A stretch of DNA of 64,000 bases from Sphingomonas adhaesiva (GTDB lineage: Bacteria; Pseudomonadota; Alphaproteobacteria; Sphingomonadales; Sphingomonadaceae): assembly GCF_002374855.1 (NCBI RefSeq), contig NZ_NWVC01000003.1, positions 248,001 through 312,000 of the forward strand. The letters run 5' to 3'. Of the stretch, positions 25,728-34,977 are shown piece after piece; within the stretch, counting starts at the first letter, position 1; each line of letters starts with the position of its first letter. The notes beneath the pieces are model-generated. The model saw only the letters and a list, made by a program, of their open reading frames with translations, made no database searches and was not told the origin of the DNA. Position numbers and translations under genes: made by a program.

Positions 25728-26618
25728 TCAGCCGCGCGGGCGCGCCTGTGCATAGGTGCCCAGCACGCGCACCCATTTGGAATGGAAGCCCAGTTCCTCC
25801 ATCGCGCGGTCGAACGCCGGGTCGCCGGGGCGCCCCTCCACATCGGCGAAGAATTCGGTCGCGGCGAAGCTGCCGCCGCGCTGGTAGCTTTCCAGCTTGG
25901 TCATGTTGACCCCGTTGGTCGCAAAGCCGCCCATCGCCTTGTAGAGCGCGGCGGGGATGTTCTTCACCTCGAAGATGAAGGTCGTCATCCACGGCCCGGC
26001 GCCGGTCAGCGGCCGCGCGCCGCGCGCCAGCACCACGAAACGGGTCATATTGTGGTCGGCATCGGCGATGTCGGTGGCCAGCAGGTCGAGGCCGTAGAGC
26101 GCCGCGGCGCCGGGCGGGGCGAGCGCCGCGACCGCCGGATCGCGCCGTTCCGCGACCAGTGCCGCGGCGCCGGCGGTGTCGGGGTAGCTCAGCGGTTCGA
26201 TGCCGTGCGCCTTCAGCCAGTGGCGGCACTGGCCCAGCGCCTGCGGATGGCTCATCGCCTGGCGCACCCCGTCGCGCGGGCCGCAGCCGATCAGCGCGTG
26301 GCGGATCGGCAGGAAATGTTCGCCGGTGATGACCAGCCCGGATTCGGGCAGCAGGAAATGGATGTCGGCGACGCGGCCGTGGAGCGAATTTTCGATCGGG
26401 ATGATCGCGCAATCGGCATGGCCCGCCTTCACCGCGTCCAGCGCATCCTCGAAGCTGAAGCAGGGGAGCGCCAGCGCGCCCGGAAACGCCTCCGCCACCG
26501 CGACATGGCTGTTGGCGCCCGGCGCGCCCTGGAACGCGACGGCGCGTTCGGGGTGGGCGGCGGCGGCGGCGGCCATGTCGGCGACGAGCGATCGGGCGGG
26601 GGCGGCGTAGCTTTCCAT
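25728..26618 (-). CDS. pheA: Prephenate dehydratase
   Basis: A 296-residue monofunctional prephenate dehydratase, converting prephenate to phenylpyruvate for phenylalanine synthesis; there is no chorismate mutase domain. The catalytic domain shows AFQGAPGANSHVA at the N-terminus, PIENSLHGRV and the catalytic Thr-Arg-Phe in HNMTRFVVLAR. The C-terminal ACT domain (about 200-285) carries KLESYQ, where enterobacterial P-proteins have ESRP, the variant usual in alphaproteobacteria, so phenylalanine feedback is likely but not proven. The start MESYAAPA was preferred over an ATG nine codons upstream. Confidence 0.93.
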   Translation of the reverse strand: MESYAAPARSLVADMAAAAAAHPERAVAFQGAPGANSHVAVAEAFPGALALPCFSFEDALDAVKAGHADCAIIPIENSLHGRVADIHFLLPESGLVITGEHFLPIRHALIGCGPRDGVRQAMSHPQALGQCRHWLKAHGIEPLSYPDTAGAAALVAERRDPAVAALAPPGAAALYGLDLLATDIADADHNMTRFVVLARGARPLTGAGPWMTTFIFEVKNIPAALYKAMGGFATNGVNMTKLESYQRGGSFAATEFFADVEGRPGDPAFDRAMEELGFHSKWVRVLGTYAQARPRG

Positions 26619-26723
26619 GATGGCGCCCGCGACTAGGGAGTGCACCGGCTGCGCTCAAGTGCTTGCGGTCCCCCCATCGCTTTTCTATGGGATGCCCTAA
26701 TCAAGAGGGGCGGATAGCGCGAC

Positions 26724-27428
26724 ATGGACGATCGGAACAACACGATTGCAGGCTGGGTACTGGGTGGTGCCGCCGTCGCGCTGGGGCTGTCGATCGCCGG
26801 GGGGATGATTTTCCACGGCGAACGGCCCGAGAAGATGGGCTATGCGATCGAGGGCGTCGAGGAGGCCGGCGCGGGCGGCGGCGAAGCGGCGGAGCCGATC
26901 GCGACGCGCCTGGCGAAGGCCGATCCGGCCAAGGGCGCCGACGTGTTCAAGAAGTGCGCGGCGTGCCACACGATCAACCAGGGCGGCGCCAACGGCATCG
27001 GCCCGAACCTGTACGCCACGCTGGGCGAGCCGGTTGGCCAGGGCAAGGGCGGCTTCGCCTTCTCCGATGCGCTCAAGAGCGTCGGCGGCAACTGGGACTT
27101 CGACAAGATGGACGCGTGGCTGACCAGCCCGCGCAAGTTCGCCAACGGCACCAAGATGACCTTCGCCGGTCTGGGCAACGCACAGGACCGTGCCGACCTG
27201 ATCGCGTACCTGAACCAGCAGGGATCGAACCTGCCGCTGCCGGCCGCCCCGGCCGCCGGCGCCGCCCCGGCGGCGAAGGACGGCGCGGTCGCCAACGTGA
27301 CCGACAGCGCGAAGGGCGACACCGCCGACATCGCGAACCAGGGCACGCCCGCGTCGGGCGCCCCCTCGGTCGATCCCGCCGCGAAGAAGGACAAGGCGCT
27401 GGCGGTGGAGCCGCCCGCCAAGAAGTAA
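26724..27428 (+). CDS. Membrane-anchored cytochrome c
   Basis: A 234-residue class I cytochrome c. An uncleaved N-terminal helix (about residues 11-30) anchors it to the inner membrane. The heme motif CAACH is at about residue 78, with the Met ligand in TKMTFAGL. This is the layout of CycM/cytochrome c552-type electron carriers between the bc1 complex and oxidases. The last ~65 residues form an Ala/Pro/Lys-rich low-complexity tail not needed for the fold. It is divergent from pheA; the 105-bp gap between starts should hold both promoters. Confidence 0.93.
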   Translation: MDDRNNTIAGWVLGGAAVALGLSIAGGMIFHGERPEKMGYAIEGVEEAGAGGGEAAEPIATRLAKADPAKGADVFKKCAACHTINQGGANGIGPNLYATLGEPVGQGKGGFAFSDALKSVGGNWDFDKMDAWLTSPRKFANGTKMTFAGLGNAQDRADLIAYLNQQGSNLPLPAAPAAGAAPAAKDGAVANVTDSAKGDTADIANQGTPASGAPSVDPAAKKDKALAVEPPAKK

Positions 27429-27543
27429 GGATCAGGCGGGCGGGCAGGTTGCCCGCCGCCGTCCGCGGCTGTCGGCACGCGCCCCGGCGCCAGACGCGCT
27501 GCGCTTGCGACCTCCGCCGCCCGGACGGAGCGATGCCGGACGC

Positions 27544-28344
27544 TCAGGGCAGCAGGAACGTGCCCTCGATCGTCGTCACGCACGATCCCGACAGGATCAC
27601 CCGATCGCCATCCAGCCGGCATGACAGGTGCCCGCCGCGCGCGCTGGCCTGAAACGCGGTGAACGTGTCGCGGCCCAGTCGCGTGGTCCAGTAGGGTGCC
27701 AGCACGGCATGTGCCGATCCGGTCACCGGATCCTCGGGAATGTCGAAATAATCGGTGAAGACGCGGCTGACGACCTCGGCCGTCTGCCCCGCGGCGGTGA
27801 CGATATGGACATAGGGGCCAAGCGCCTTCAGCGCGCGACCGTCCGGCGCCGCGGCGCGCACAGCGGCCTCGTCGTCCACGACGATCACGGCATAGCCCTT
27901 GTCATGCCACAGCGTCTCGCGCGCGGTGACGCCCAGCGCGGCGACGATATCCGGCAGCGGGCGCGGGGCGGGCGCCCAGGCCGGCAGCGCCATGTCGTAG
28001 CGGGCGCCGGTGCTGGCGCGGGCGACCGCGAGCACGCCGGCCTGCCGCGTGCGGAAGGTGACGCGATCGCGCGTGCTGTCCGACGCCAGCACGACATGTC
28101 CGCTCGCCAGCGTCGCATGGCCGCACAGCGCGACCTCCGCCGCGGGGGTGAACCAGCGCAGTTCGTAATCCGCAGCGCCGCTGTCGTCCGCGACCAGGAA
28201 GGCGGTTTCGGACAGGTTGTTCTCCTGCGCGATCGCCTGCAGCACGCCATCGCCCAGCCAGCGCGGCAGCGGCATCACCGCCGCCGGATTGCCCGCGAAG
28301 GCGGCGTCGGCAAAGGCATCGACCTGGGTGAAGGGCAGGCGCAT
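27544..28344 (-). CDS. PhzF family phenazine biosynthesis-like protein
   Basis: A 266-residue protein of the diaminopimelate epimerase fold. The N-terminal signature QVDAFADAAFAGNPAAV and the catalytic Glu in ENNLSETAFLV are clear, and the second half has DPVTGSAHAVLAPYW. Members are isomerases acting on small acids or amino acids; PhzF itself works in phenazine synthesis but no other phenazine genes are present, so that pathway is not implied. It follows the cation transporter gene on the same strand with a 13-bp gap. Confidence 0.92.
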   Translation of the reverse strand: MRLPFTQVDAFADAAFAGNPAAVMPLPRWLGDGVLQAIAQENNLSETAFLVADDSGAADYELRWFTPAAEVALCGHATLASGHVVLASDSTRDRVTFRTRQAGVLAVARASTGARYDMALPAWAPAPRPLPDIVAALGVTARETLWHDKGYAVIVVDDEAAVRAAAPDGRALKALGPYVHIVTAAGQTAEVVSRVFTDYFDIPEDPVTGSAHAVLAPYWTTRLGRDTFTAFQASARGGHLSCRLDGDRVILSGSCVTTIEGTFLLP

Positions 28345-28357
28345 CGCGGCAATCCTT

Positions 28358-29305
28358 TCAGACGCGCTTGGAAAACCAGTGCGGCGTCACGTCCGCCTCG
28401 ACCAGCGGGTTGTCGGTGTCGACATGCCCTTCGGGATCGAGGTGGATCAGCGTTTCGACCCGCGGGAAGGCGTCGCGCAGCGCATGTTCGACCCCCTCGA
28501 CGATGCGGTGCGCGGCACGCACGGTCAGGTCGGGGTCCACTTCCATGTGGAATTGCGCGAAATCGTGGCTGCCGGCGCGGCGGGTGCGGAAATCGTGGAT
28601 GCCGCGGATGCCCGGCTGGCGCGCGGCCACCTCCATGAAGGCGGCGCGCTGTTCCTCGGACCATTCCTTGTCCATCAGCATGTCGATCGCCTGGCTGGAC
28701 GCCTGGAACGCGCCCCATGCCAGCCACAGCGCGATGGCGATGCCGAACACCGGATCGGCACCCGCGATCCCGACATATTGGTCGAGCACCAGCGCGGCGA
28801 TGACCGCGACGTTCAGCAGCACGTCCGACTGGTAATGGACGTTGTCGGCCAGGATCGCGACCGATCCGGTGCGCCGGATCACGCTGCGCTGATAGGCGAG
28901 CAGCGCGAAGGTCGCGAGGATCGCGACTACCGATACGCCGATGCCCAGCCCGGCATCCTCGTTCACCGCAGGCGTGCTGAACCGTTCGATCGCGCGCCAC
29001 GCGATCCCGATCGCGGAGGCGGTGATGAGGACGACCTGGAACAGTGCCGCCAGCGCCTCCGCCTTGCCATGGCCGAAACGGTGGTCGTGGTCGGCCGGCT
29101 CGGCCGCCAGCTTCACCCCGTACAGCGTCACCAGGCTGGCGAGCAGGTCCAGCCCGGTATCGGCCAGGCTGCCCAGCATCGCGACCGAGCCGGTGTGCCA
29201 CGCCGCATAACCCTTGATGACCAGCAGCGAGCAGGCCATCGCCACGCTGGCCAGCGCGGCGCGCATCGCCAGCGGGATGATGCGTCGGCGTTCGTCGCGC
29301 GTCAT
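28358..29305 (-). CDS. Cation diffusion facilitator family transporter (FieF-like)
   Basis: A 315-residue inner-membrane divalent metal/proton antiporter. Six membrane segments fill residues about 15-210, with the metal-site aspartates in SLADTGLDLLAS (TM2) and HYQSDVLLNVAV (TM5), and the FGHGKAEALAALFQ loop that typifies FieF/CzcD relatives. The C-terminal cytoplasmic domain (about 215-300) has HDFRTRRAG and FHMEVDPDL. Substrate is probably Zn, Fe or Cd; the sequence does not decide. The ATG overlaps the pdxH stop (ATGA), so it is co-translated with pdxH. Confidence 0.9.
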   Translation of the reverse strand: MTRDERRRIIPLAMRAALASVAMACSLLVIKGYAAWHTGSVAMLGSLADTGLDLLASLVTLYGVKLAAEPADHDHRFGHGKAEALAALFQVVLITASAIGIAWRAIERFSTPAVNEDAGLGIGVSVVAILATFALLAYQRSVIRRTGSVAILADNVHYQSDVLLNVAVIAALVLDQYVGIAGADPVFGIAIALWLAWGAFQASSQAIDMLMDKEWSEEQRAAFMEVAARQPGIRGIHDFRTRRAGSHDFAQFHMEVDPDLTVRAAHRIVEGVEHALRDAFPRVETLIHLDPEGHVDTDNPLVEADVTPHWFSKRV

Positions 29306-29883
29306 GGGTACAGCAACCCTTCGTGCCACGTGCCGTCGGCGGCGGGGGTGAACAGCCGGCGTTCGTGCAGGCGGTGCGCACGGTCCTGCCAGAATTCGAT
29401 CCGCTGCGGCGTGACGCGATAGCCGCCCCAGAACGGCGGGCGCGTCACTTCCTGCCCGTCGAATCGCGCCCTGGCGGCGTCGAACCGCGCCTCGAACGTG
29501 GCGCGCGCGTCGAGCGGGCGGGACTGGTCCGATGCCCAGGCGCCCAGCTGCGAATCGCGTGAACGGGTGGCAAAATAGGCGTCACTTTCCGCATCGGTGA
29601 CGGGGGCGACCGGCCCTTCGATGCGGATCTGGCGGCGCAGCGATTTCCAGTGGAACAGCAGCGCGACGTGCGGATTGGCGGCCAGTTCCCCGGCCTTGCG
29701 GCTGCCGCGGTTGGTGTAGAAGACGAAACCGTCGCGGCCATGCCCCTTCAGCAGGACCATCCGCACCGACGGGCGCCCGTCCGCGTCGGCGGTGGCCAGT
29801 GCCATCGCGTTCGAGTCGTTCGGCTCGCTGGTGCGCGCCTCGGCATACCAGGTATCGAACAGCGCAAAGGGATCATTGCTCAT
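29302..29883 (-). CDS. pdxH: Pyridoxamine 5'-phosphate oxidase
   Basis: A 193-residue FMN enzyme that oxidises pyridoxine- or pyridoxamine-5'-phosphate to pyridoxal-5'-phosphate. FMN- and substrate-binding segments RMVLLKGHGRDGFVFYTN, FHWKSLRRQIRIEG and the C-terminal HRLHERRLF followed by a LLYP end match the family. The start was set at MSNDPFALF; the upstream codons in frame are Arg-rich and out of family length. It is divergent from ku with a 119-bp gap. Confidence 0.94.
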   Translation of the reverse strand: MSNDPFALFDTWYAEARTSEPNDSNAMALATADADGRPSVRMVLLKGHGRDGFVFYTNRGSRKAGELAANPHVALLFHWKSLRRQIRIEGPVAPVTDAESDAYFATRSRDSQLGAWASDQSRPLDARATFEARFDAARARFDGQEVTRPPFWGGYRVTPQRIEFWQDRAHRLHERRLFTPAADGTWHEGLLYP

Positions 29884-29948
29884 CGCGCGGCTTCTACCGC
29901 GCAATCGCACGCGCGTCATCATTGCGCCCTTCTCCGCGCACGGGGCAG

Positions 29949-29973
29949 GGAACCCGCGGGCCGCCAACTCATT
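29949..29973 (+). promoter_or_regulatory. Candidate general-stress (EcfG-type) promoter for ku-ligD
   Basis: GGAAC is followed after 16 bases by CATT, 30 bp before the ku start. The alphaproteobacterial EcfG consensus is GGAAC-N16/17-CGTT, so the -35 matches fully and the -10 at three of four positions. NHEJ genes of alphaproteobacteria are often under the general stress response, which fits. It is a match by eye only. Confidence 0.35.
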
Positions 29974-30002
29974 GAATCGCCCTCGCAACGAAAGGGTTGG
30001 TG

Positions 30003-30893
30003 ATGGCCGCGCGCGCCTATTGGCAGGGACAGATCCGGCTGGCGCTGGTGTCGATCCCCGTCGAAATCTATTCGGCGACGCGCTCCGGCGCGCAGATCAG
30101 CTTCCACCAGATCCACGAACCGTCGGGCAAGCGGATCAAGCTGGAGAAGACCGTTCCCGGCGTCGGCGCGGTCGACACCGACGAGATCATGAAGGGGTTC
30201 GAGATCGAGAAGGGCGAATATGTCCTGCTCGACCAGGACGAGATCGACGCGGTGAAGCTGGAATCCAAGAAGACGCTGGAGCTGACGCAGTTCGTCGACG
30301 CGCATGAGATCGACGTCCTTTACTACGAGAAGCCCTATTTCGTCGTTCCCGCCGACGATCTGGCGGAGGAAGCGTTCATCGTGCTGCGCGAGGCGTTGCG
30401 GCGCACGAAGAAGGTCGGGCTGGGCCAGCTTGCGATGCGCGGGCGCGAATATGTCGTCAGCCTGAAGCCGTGCGGGCGCGGCATGGTGTTGGAAACGCTG
30501 CGCTATACCGATGAGGTGAACAAGGCGCAGGGCTATTTTCGCGACATTCCCGATGCCAAGCCCGAGCCGGAGCTGCTGGAACTGGCGGAGGCGCTGATCG
30601 AGAAGAAGGCCGCGCCGTTCGACCCGCGCGGCTTCCACGATCGCTACGTCGATGCGCTGAAGGGGCTGATCGACCGCAAGCGCAAGGCCAAGGGCCGGCG
30701 GATCATCGAGGACAAGGACGCGGGCGCGGCGCGGTCGGGATCGAATGTCGTCGATCTGATGGCGGCGCTGAAGAAGTCGATGGAGGGCAAAAGCGGCACG
30801 GCCGCAGCGGACGCCGAGCTGGCAGCGGCGAAGAAGAAACCGGCCACTCGCAAGCCCGCCGCGCGGAAGCCGGCGACACGCAAGCGCGCCTGA
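30003..30893 (+). CDS. ku: Non-homologous end joining protein Ku
   Basis: A 296-residue bacterial Ku that binds DNA ends as a homodimer and recruits LigD. The N-terminal ARAYWQGQIRLALVSIPV and the core FHQIHEPSGKRIK, FEIEKGEYVLL and REYVVSLKPCGRGM are typical. The C-terminal extension is a Lys/Ala-rich tail (KKKPATRKPAARKPATRK), as found in many bacterial Ku proteins, where it binds DNA and helps thread along it. The ATG is preceded by GAAAGGG; in-frame TTG and GTG codons just upstream are less likely starts. ligD follows after 6 bp. Confidence 0.96.
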   Translation: MAARAYWQGQIRLALVSIPVEIYSATRSGAQISFHQIHEPSGKRIKLEKTVPGVGAVDTDEIMKGFEIEKGEYVLLDQDEIDAVKLESKKTLELTQFVDAHEIDVLYYEKPYFVVPADDLAEEAFIVLREALRRTKKVGLGQLAMRGREYVVSLKPCGRGMVLETLRYTDEVNKAQGYFRDIPDAKPEPELLELAEALIEKKAAPFDPRGFHDRYVDALKGLIDRKRKAKGRRIIEDKDAGAARSGSNVVDLMAALKKSMEGKSGTAAADAELAAAKKKPATRKPAARKPATRKRA

Positions 30894-30899
30894 CCGGCG

Positions 30900-33329
30900 A
30901 TGGCGCGCCGCCCCGATCCGTTGGAACGATACAACGCCAAGCGCGACTTTTCGCGCACCGCCGAACCGGCGGGTACGCTGGCGCCGGGGAACGGCAACAG
31001 TTTCATCGTGCAGAAGCACGATGCGACCAGGCTCCATTGGGATTTCCGGCTGGAGGTGGACGGCGTCCTGAAAAGCTGGGCGGTGACCCGCGGGCCGAGC
31101 CTGGACCCGGCGGAAAAGCGGCTGGCGGTGCGGACCGAGGACCATCCGCTGTCGTACGCGACGTTCGAGGGGACGATCCCGGCGGGCGAATATGGCGGTG
31201 GCACGGTGATGCTGTGGGATCGCGGCACCTGGTCACCGGTGGCGGGCAAGACCGCCGCCGATCTGGAGGCGGGACACCTGCACTTCGTCCTCGACGGGGA
31301 GCGGATGAAGGGCGAATGGCTGCTGATCCGCCTGAAGCCGCGCGGAAAGGAAACGCGCGAGAACTGGCTGCTGCGCAAGATCGACGACGCCGCCGCGGGC
31401 GCGACCGACACGCTGACCGACACCGCGCTGACCAGCGTTACGACAGGGCGGACGATGCAGGAGATCGCCGAGGGGGTGCCGGCGCAGCGCCGCGCTCCGG
31501 CCCGTCGCAAGAAGCGCAAGGCCGGCGCCGCGCCCCCGCCGTTCGAGGCGCCGCAGCTGTGCACGCTAGTCGATAGCGTCCCCGCCGGCGCGGGCTGGAT
31601 CCATGAGGTGAAGTATGACGGCTATCGCGCACTGATCGCGGTCGGCGGGGGGAAGGCGACGGTCTATACCCGCAGTGGACTCGACTGGAGCGAGACGTTC
31701 GCCGAAATCGCGACGGCGGCGGCGCAGCTGGATGTCGGCGACGCGCTGATCGACGGGGAGATCGTGGCGTTCAAGGACGGCCGCCCCGATTTCGCGACGC
31801 TGAAGGCCGCGATCGCAGCGGGCGGCGAGATGACCTTCTTCGCGTTCGACCTGCTCCGGCATGACGGCGAGGATCTGCGCGCGCTGACCAATGTCGAGCG
31901 CAAGGAGCGGTTGCGCGCGCTGATGGCGGATGCCGACCCGCATCTGCAATTCGCGGAGCATGTCGCCGGGGCGGGCGAGCCGTTGTTCGAGACGATGTGC
32001 CGCGAAGGCTTCGAGGGCGTGGTGTCGAAACGGGCCGATGCGCCCTACCGCGGCAAGCGCACGCAGGCGTGGCTGAAGACCAAGTGCATCCGCCGGCAGG
32101 AGTTCGTGATCGTCGGCTGGCTGCCGTCGGACAAGGGGCGTGGGCTGCGCTCGCTGCTGCTGGGCGTGCACCAGGACGGGGCGCTGCGCTATGCCGGGAA
32201 GGTCGGCACCGGCTTTTCCGTCGACACGATTGCCGACCTGCGCACCCGGCTCGACCGGCTGGCCCGCAAGACCGCGACGGTGGCCGCACCGCGCGCGATG
32301 GTACGCGGCGCGCAATGGGTCACGCCGAAGCTGGTCGCGGAGATCGCCTTTACCGAAACCACCCCTGACGGGCTGCTGCGCCATCCCAGTTTCCTGGGGC
32401 TGCGCGGCGACAAGCCGGCGGCGGAGGTCGTCGCCGAACGACCCGCCGCGGCGCCGGTGCCCGTCGCATCGACGGTGAAGGTGACCAACCGCGACCGAGC
32501 GATCTTCCCCGAATCGGATGTGACCAAGGGCGATCTGGCGGATTATTACGCTGCGATCGCCCCGGCGATGCTGCCGTTCGTCGCGCATCGCCCGGTCAGC
32601 CTGGTGCGGTGCCCGCAGGGGCGGGGCCGGCAATGTTTCTTCCAGAAGCACGATGCCGGGTCGTTCGGCGACCGGGTTCATCAGGTACGGATTCGCGAGA
32701 AGGACGGATCAACCGAGGATTACCTGTACGTCGACAGCGGCGACGGACTGGTCGCGTGCGTGCAGATGGGGACGATCGAATTCCACGGCTGGGGTTCGCA
32801 GGTCGCGGACGTGGAACGGCCCGATCGGATGGTGTTCGATCTCGATCCCGACGAGGGGCTGAACTTCGCCGCGACGAAGAAGGCCGCCGAGCATCTGAAG
32901 ACGCAACTGGCCGAACTGGGGCTGGCGAGTTTTCCGCTGTTGTCCGGGGGCAAGGGCGTTCATGTCGTCGTACCGCTGACCCCGCAGGCGGAATGGCCGG
33001 CGGTCAAGGATTTCGCCGATCGCTTCGCACGCGCGCTGGCGCAGGCGGAGCCGGAACGGTTCACCGCGACGATGGCCAAGGCGAAGCGCAAGGGGCGGAT
33101 CTTCATCGACTGGCTGCGCAACCAGCGCGGGGCGACGGCGATCATGCCCTATGCCGCGCGGGCGCGCGCCGGGGCGCCAGTAGCCGCGCCGGTATCGTGG
33201 AGCGAGTTGCGCGATATCGACACCGCGGCGCGCTGGCGCGTCACCGACCGCGACGAATTGCTGGAGCGTGCGGGCAGCCGCGCGCTGCGCGGCTGGGGCG
33301 TCGCGGACCAGCAACTTCCCGACACATGA
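30900..33329 (+). CDS. ligD: Multifunctional DNA ligase D
   Basis: An 809-residue NHEJ enzyme with three domains in the order 3'-phosphoesterase (about 1-160; FIVQKHDATRLHWDFRLE), ATP-dependent ligase (about 215-510; adenylated Lys at about K238 in EVKYDGYRA, and later GFEGVVSKR) and primase-polymerase (about 525-800; FDLDPDEGL with catalytic aspartates and SGGKGVHVVVPL). This PE-LIG-POL order is that of Pseudomonas LigD, while mycobacterial LigD has POL first. With Ku it forms a complete minimal double-strand break repair system. The ATG is six bases after the ku stop. Confidence 0.96.
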   Translation: MARRPDPLERYNAKRDFSRTAEPAGTLAPGNGNSFIVQKHDATRLHWDFRLEVDGVLKSWAVTRGPSLDPAEKRLAVRTEDHPLSYATFEGTIPAGEYGGGTVMLWDRGTWSPVAGKTAADLEAGHLHFVLDGERMKGEWLLIRLKPRGKETRENWLLRKIDDAAAGATDTLTDTALTSVTTGRTMQEIAEGVPAQRRAPARRKKRKAGAAPPPFEAPQLCTLVDSVPAGAGWIHEVKYDGYRALIAVGGGKATVYTRSGLDWSETFAEIATAAAQLDVGDALIDGEIVAFKDGRPDFATLKAAIAAGGEMTFFAFDLLRHDGEDLRALTNVERKERLRALMADADPHLQFAEHVAGAGEPLFETMCREGFEGVVSKRADAPYRGKRTQAWLKTKCIRRQEFVIVGWLPSDKGRGLRSLLLGVHQDGALRYAGKVGTGFSVDTIADLRTRLDRLARKTATVAAPRAMVRGAQWVTPKLVAEIAFTETTPDGLLRHPSFLGLRGDKPAAEVVAERPAAAPVPVASTVKVTNRDRAIFPESDVTKGDLADYYAAIAPAMLPFVAHRPVSLVRCPQGRGRQCFFQKHDAGSFGDRVHQVRIREKDGSTEDYLYVDSGDGLVACVQMGTIEFHGWGSQVADVERPDRMVFDLDPDEGLNFAATKKAAEHLKTQLAELGLASFPLLSGGKGVHVVVPLTPQAEWPAVKDFADRFARALAQAEPERFTATMAKAKRKGRIFIDWLRNQRGATAIMPYAARARAGAPVAAPVSWSELRDIDTAARWRVTDRDELLERAGSRALRGWGVADQQLPDT

Positions 33330-33334
33330 GGCTA

Positions 33335-33362
33335 TTGATATTCTATCGCTGAGGTGTAGTTT
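33335..33362 (+). promoter_or_regulatory. Candidate sigma70-type promoter for the small lipoprotein gene
   Basis: TTGATA (33335-33340) and TAGTTT (33357-33362) are 16 bases apart in an AT-rich patch right after the ligD stop, leaving a leader of about 40 bases to the lipoprotein ATG. Spacing and position are good, the -10 match is moderate. Confidence 0.4.
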
Positions 33363-33411
33363 TGATTCGAACGATGGTCGGTGCCATCGCCATCAAAGGG
33401 GATCGAGATAC

Positions 33412-33639
33412 ATGAAGAAAATCGCTGCCGCCGTTTCCATGATCGCGATGAGCCTGGCACTGGTCGCATGCGGCAAGGGCGCCGAGCCGGTCGCCGCCAA
33501 CGATACGCTGGCGAACGAAACCGTGCTGAACGACGAAGTGCCCGCGGACGGCAATCTGGCGACGTTCGGCAATGGCGCCGACGCGCTGCCGGCCGATATC
33601 ACGCCGACCGACAACGCGATCGGCGGGAACGCGCTCTGA
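33412..33639 (+). CDS. Small lipoprotein of unknown function
   Basis: A 75-residue protein with a clear lipoprotein signal (MKKIAAAVSMIAMSLALVAC, Cys20 followed by Gly). The mature part is acidic, rich in Ala, Asn, Asp and Gly (VAANDTLANETVLNDEV, DALPADITPTDNA), without Cys or aromatic clusters, and probably disordered. Similar tiny acidic lipoproteins occur widely in sphingomonads with no known role. It is a monocistronic gene with its own candidate promoter and a strong terminator behind it, which suggests a small abundant envelope protein. Confidence 0.75.
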   Translation: MKKIAAAVSMIAMSLALVACGKGAEPVAANDTLANETVLNDEVPADGNLATFGNGADALPADITPTDNAIGGNAL

Positions 33640-33714
33640 CCTTCTGAACTGACGCGGCGATCCCCCCGCGGTCGCCGCCGCCGTTACCGTCTGGTGCTCC
33701 CTGGACGAAACTGG

Positions 33715-33746
33715 ACCCGGTACCTCTTCGGTGCCGGGTTCTTTCT
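33715..33746 (+). terminator. Rho-independent terminator after the small lipoprotein gene
   Basis: A 10-bp stem (ACCCGGTACC paired with GGTGCCGGGT, one G-U pair) with loop TCTTC is followed by TCTTTCT on the plus strand. It lies between the convergent lipoprotein and mnmA genes and reaches to the mnmA stop. Confidence 0.8.
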
Positions 33747-34857
33747 ATGCGGCGACCAGTGCCGGTTCGGTTGCGGCGATCCAGCCGCCGCCGAGCACCC
33801 GTTCGCCATCGTACAGCACCGCCGCCTGGCCGGGCGCGACGCCATATTCGGGCACCGCGAACACCAGGCGATCGCCGATCATCCGCGCGGGCACCGGTTT
33901 GGCCATCGAGCGGACCTTCGCGGTCAGCGCGCCTTCCAGCGGCCCCAGCACGTTCATGTCGGCCAGACGCGCCGCCGCCACCGCCAGCGCGGCGCGCGGG
34001 CCGACGACGACGCGGCGCTGTTCGGGCTCCAGCCGCACGACATACAGCGGTTCGGGGCTGCCGCCGATCTCCAGCCCGCGGCGCTGGCCGACGGTATAAT
34101 GGACCAGCCCGCGATGCTCGCCCAGCTTGCGCCCGGCCATGTCGACGATGTCGCCGCCCGCCGCCGCCTCCGGCCGCAGCTTCTTCACCAGCGTGGCATA
34201 ATCGCCGTCGGGGACGAAGCAGATGTCCTGGCTGTCGGGCTTGTCGGCGACCAGCAGCCCCATCTCCCCCGCCAGTTCGCGCACGCGGCGCTTGGGCAGC
34301 GCGCCCAGCGGGAAGCGCAGGAAGTCGAGCTGCGCGCGCGTCGTGGCGAACAGGAAATAGCTCTGGTCGCGCGCCGGATCGACCGCGCGGTGCAGCTGCG
34401 CGTCGTCGTCGCCGACGATGCGGCGGACGTAATGGCCGGTCGCCAGGCAATCGGCGCCCAGATCGCGGGCCAGTGCGAACAGGTCGGTGAATTTCGGCCC
34501 CATGTTGCACTGGACACACGGGATCGGCGTGCGGCCGGCGAGATATTCGTCGGCGAAGCGATCGACCACCTGCGTACGGAAGCTGGATTCGTGGTCGAAG
34601 ACGTAATGCGCGATGCCCAGCCGGTCGCACACCGCGCGCGCATCGCGGATGTCGCGACCCGCGCAGCATGCGCCGGCGCGCTTCGTCGCTTCGCCATGAT
34701 CGTAGAGCTGGAGCGTCACGCCGATCGTTTCCGCGCCGCTGGCCTGCGCCAGCGCCGCCACGACCGAACTGTCGACCCCGCCCGACATCGCCACGACGAT
34801 GCGCCGCGCACCCGCCGGCAGCTGGAAATCCACCGTGTCCATCATGCCACCGGCCAT
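33745..34857 (-). CDS. mnmA: tRNA-specific 2-thiouridylase MnmA
   Basis: A 370-residue enzyme that inserts sulfur at U34 of tRNA-Lys, -Glu and -Gln. The PP-loop SGGVDSS is at about residues 25-31. Catalytic cysteines are at about C117 (PCVQCN) and C213 ([10 protein letters not shown]). The position equal to the Escherichia coli Asp99 is here a Cys (C114), so the motif reads CVQC, as in many alphaproteobacteria. The GHYVRR and RDQSYFL tRNA-binding segments are present. Start codons at 34857, 34845 and 34842 are all possible. Confidence 0.94.
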   Translation of the reverse strand: MAGGMMDTVDFQLPAGARRIVVAMSGGVDSSVVAALAQASGAETIGVTLQLYDHGEATKRAGACCAGRDIRDARAVCDRLGIAHYVFDHESSFRTQVVDRFADEYLAGRTPIPCVQCNMGPKFTDLFALARDLGADCLATGHYVRRIVGDDDAQLHRAVDPARDQSYFLFATTRAQLDFLRFPLGALPKRRVRELAGEMGLLVADKPDSQDICFVPDGDYATLVKKLRPEAAAGGDIVDMAGRKLGEHRGLVHYTVGQRRGLEIGGSPEPLYVVRLEPEQRRVVVGPRAALAVAAARLADMNVLGPLEGALTAKVRSMAKPVPARMIGDRLVFAVPEYGVAPGQAAVLYDGERVLGGGWIAATEPALVAA

Positions 34858-34977
34858 ACCCCGTCGCGTATGTCCGCGTAAAGGCAGGTGAAGGAAGCGT
34901 TGCCGGCGGCTTTACGCGACCTTCAGCAGACCGGGGCTAAGCGAGTCCATCACATCTCGCGAAAGCCAGGACCCGAC

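Noticed and set aside
23444..25909. An 821-codon open frame opposite the S9 oligopeptidase gene
   Set aside because: Same GC artefact; no recognisable motif, while the opposite strand encodes a complete enzyme with catalytic triad.
34888..34977. Longer version of the small protein before sciP, from an ATG at 34888
   Set aside because: The first 30 codons are full of rare codons (TTA, CGA, CCA, GGA, CTT), unlike coding sequence here.
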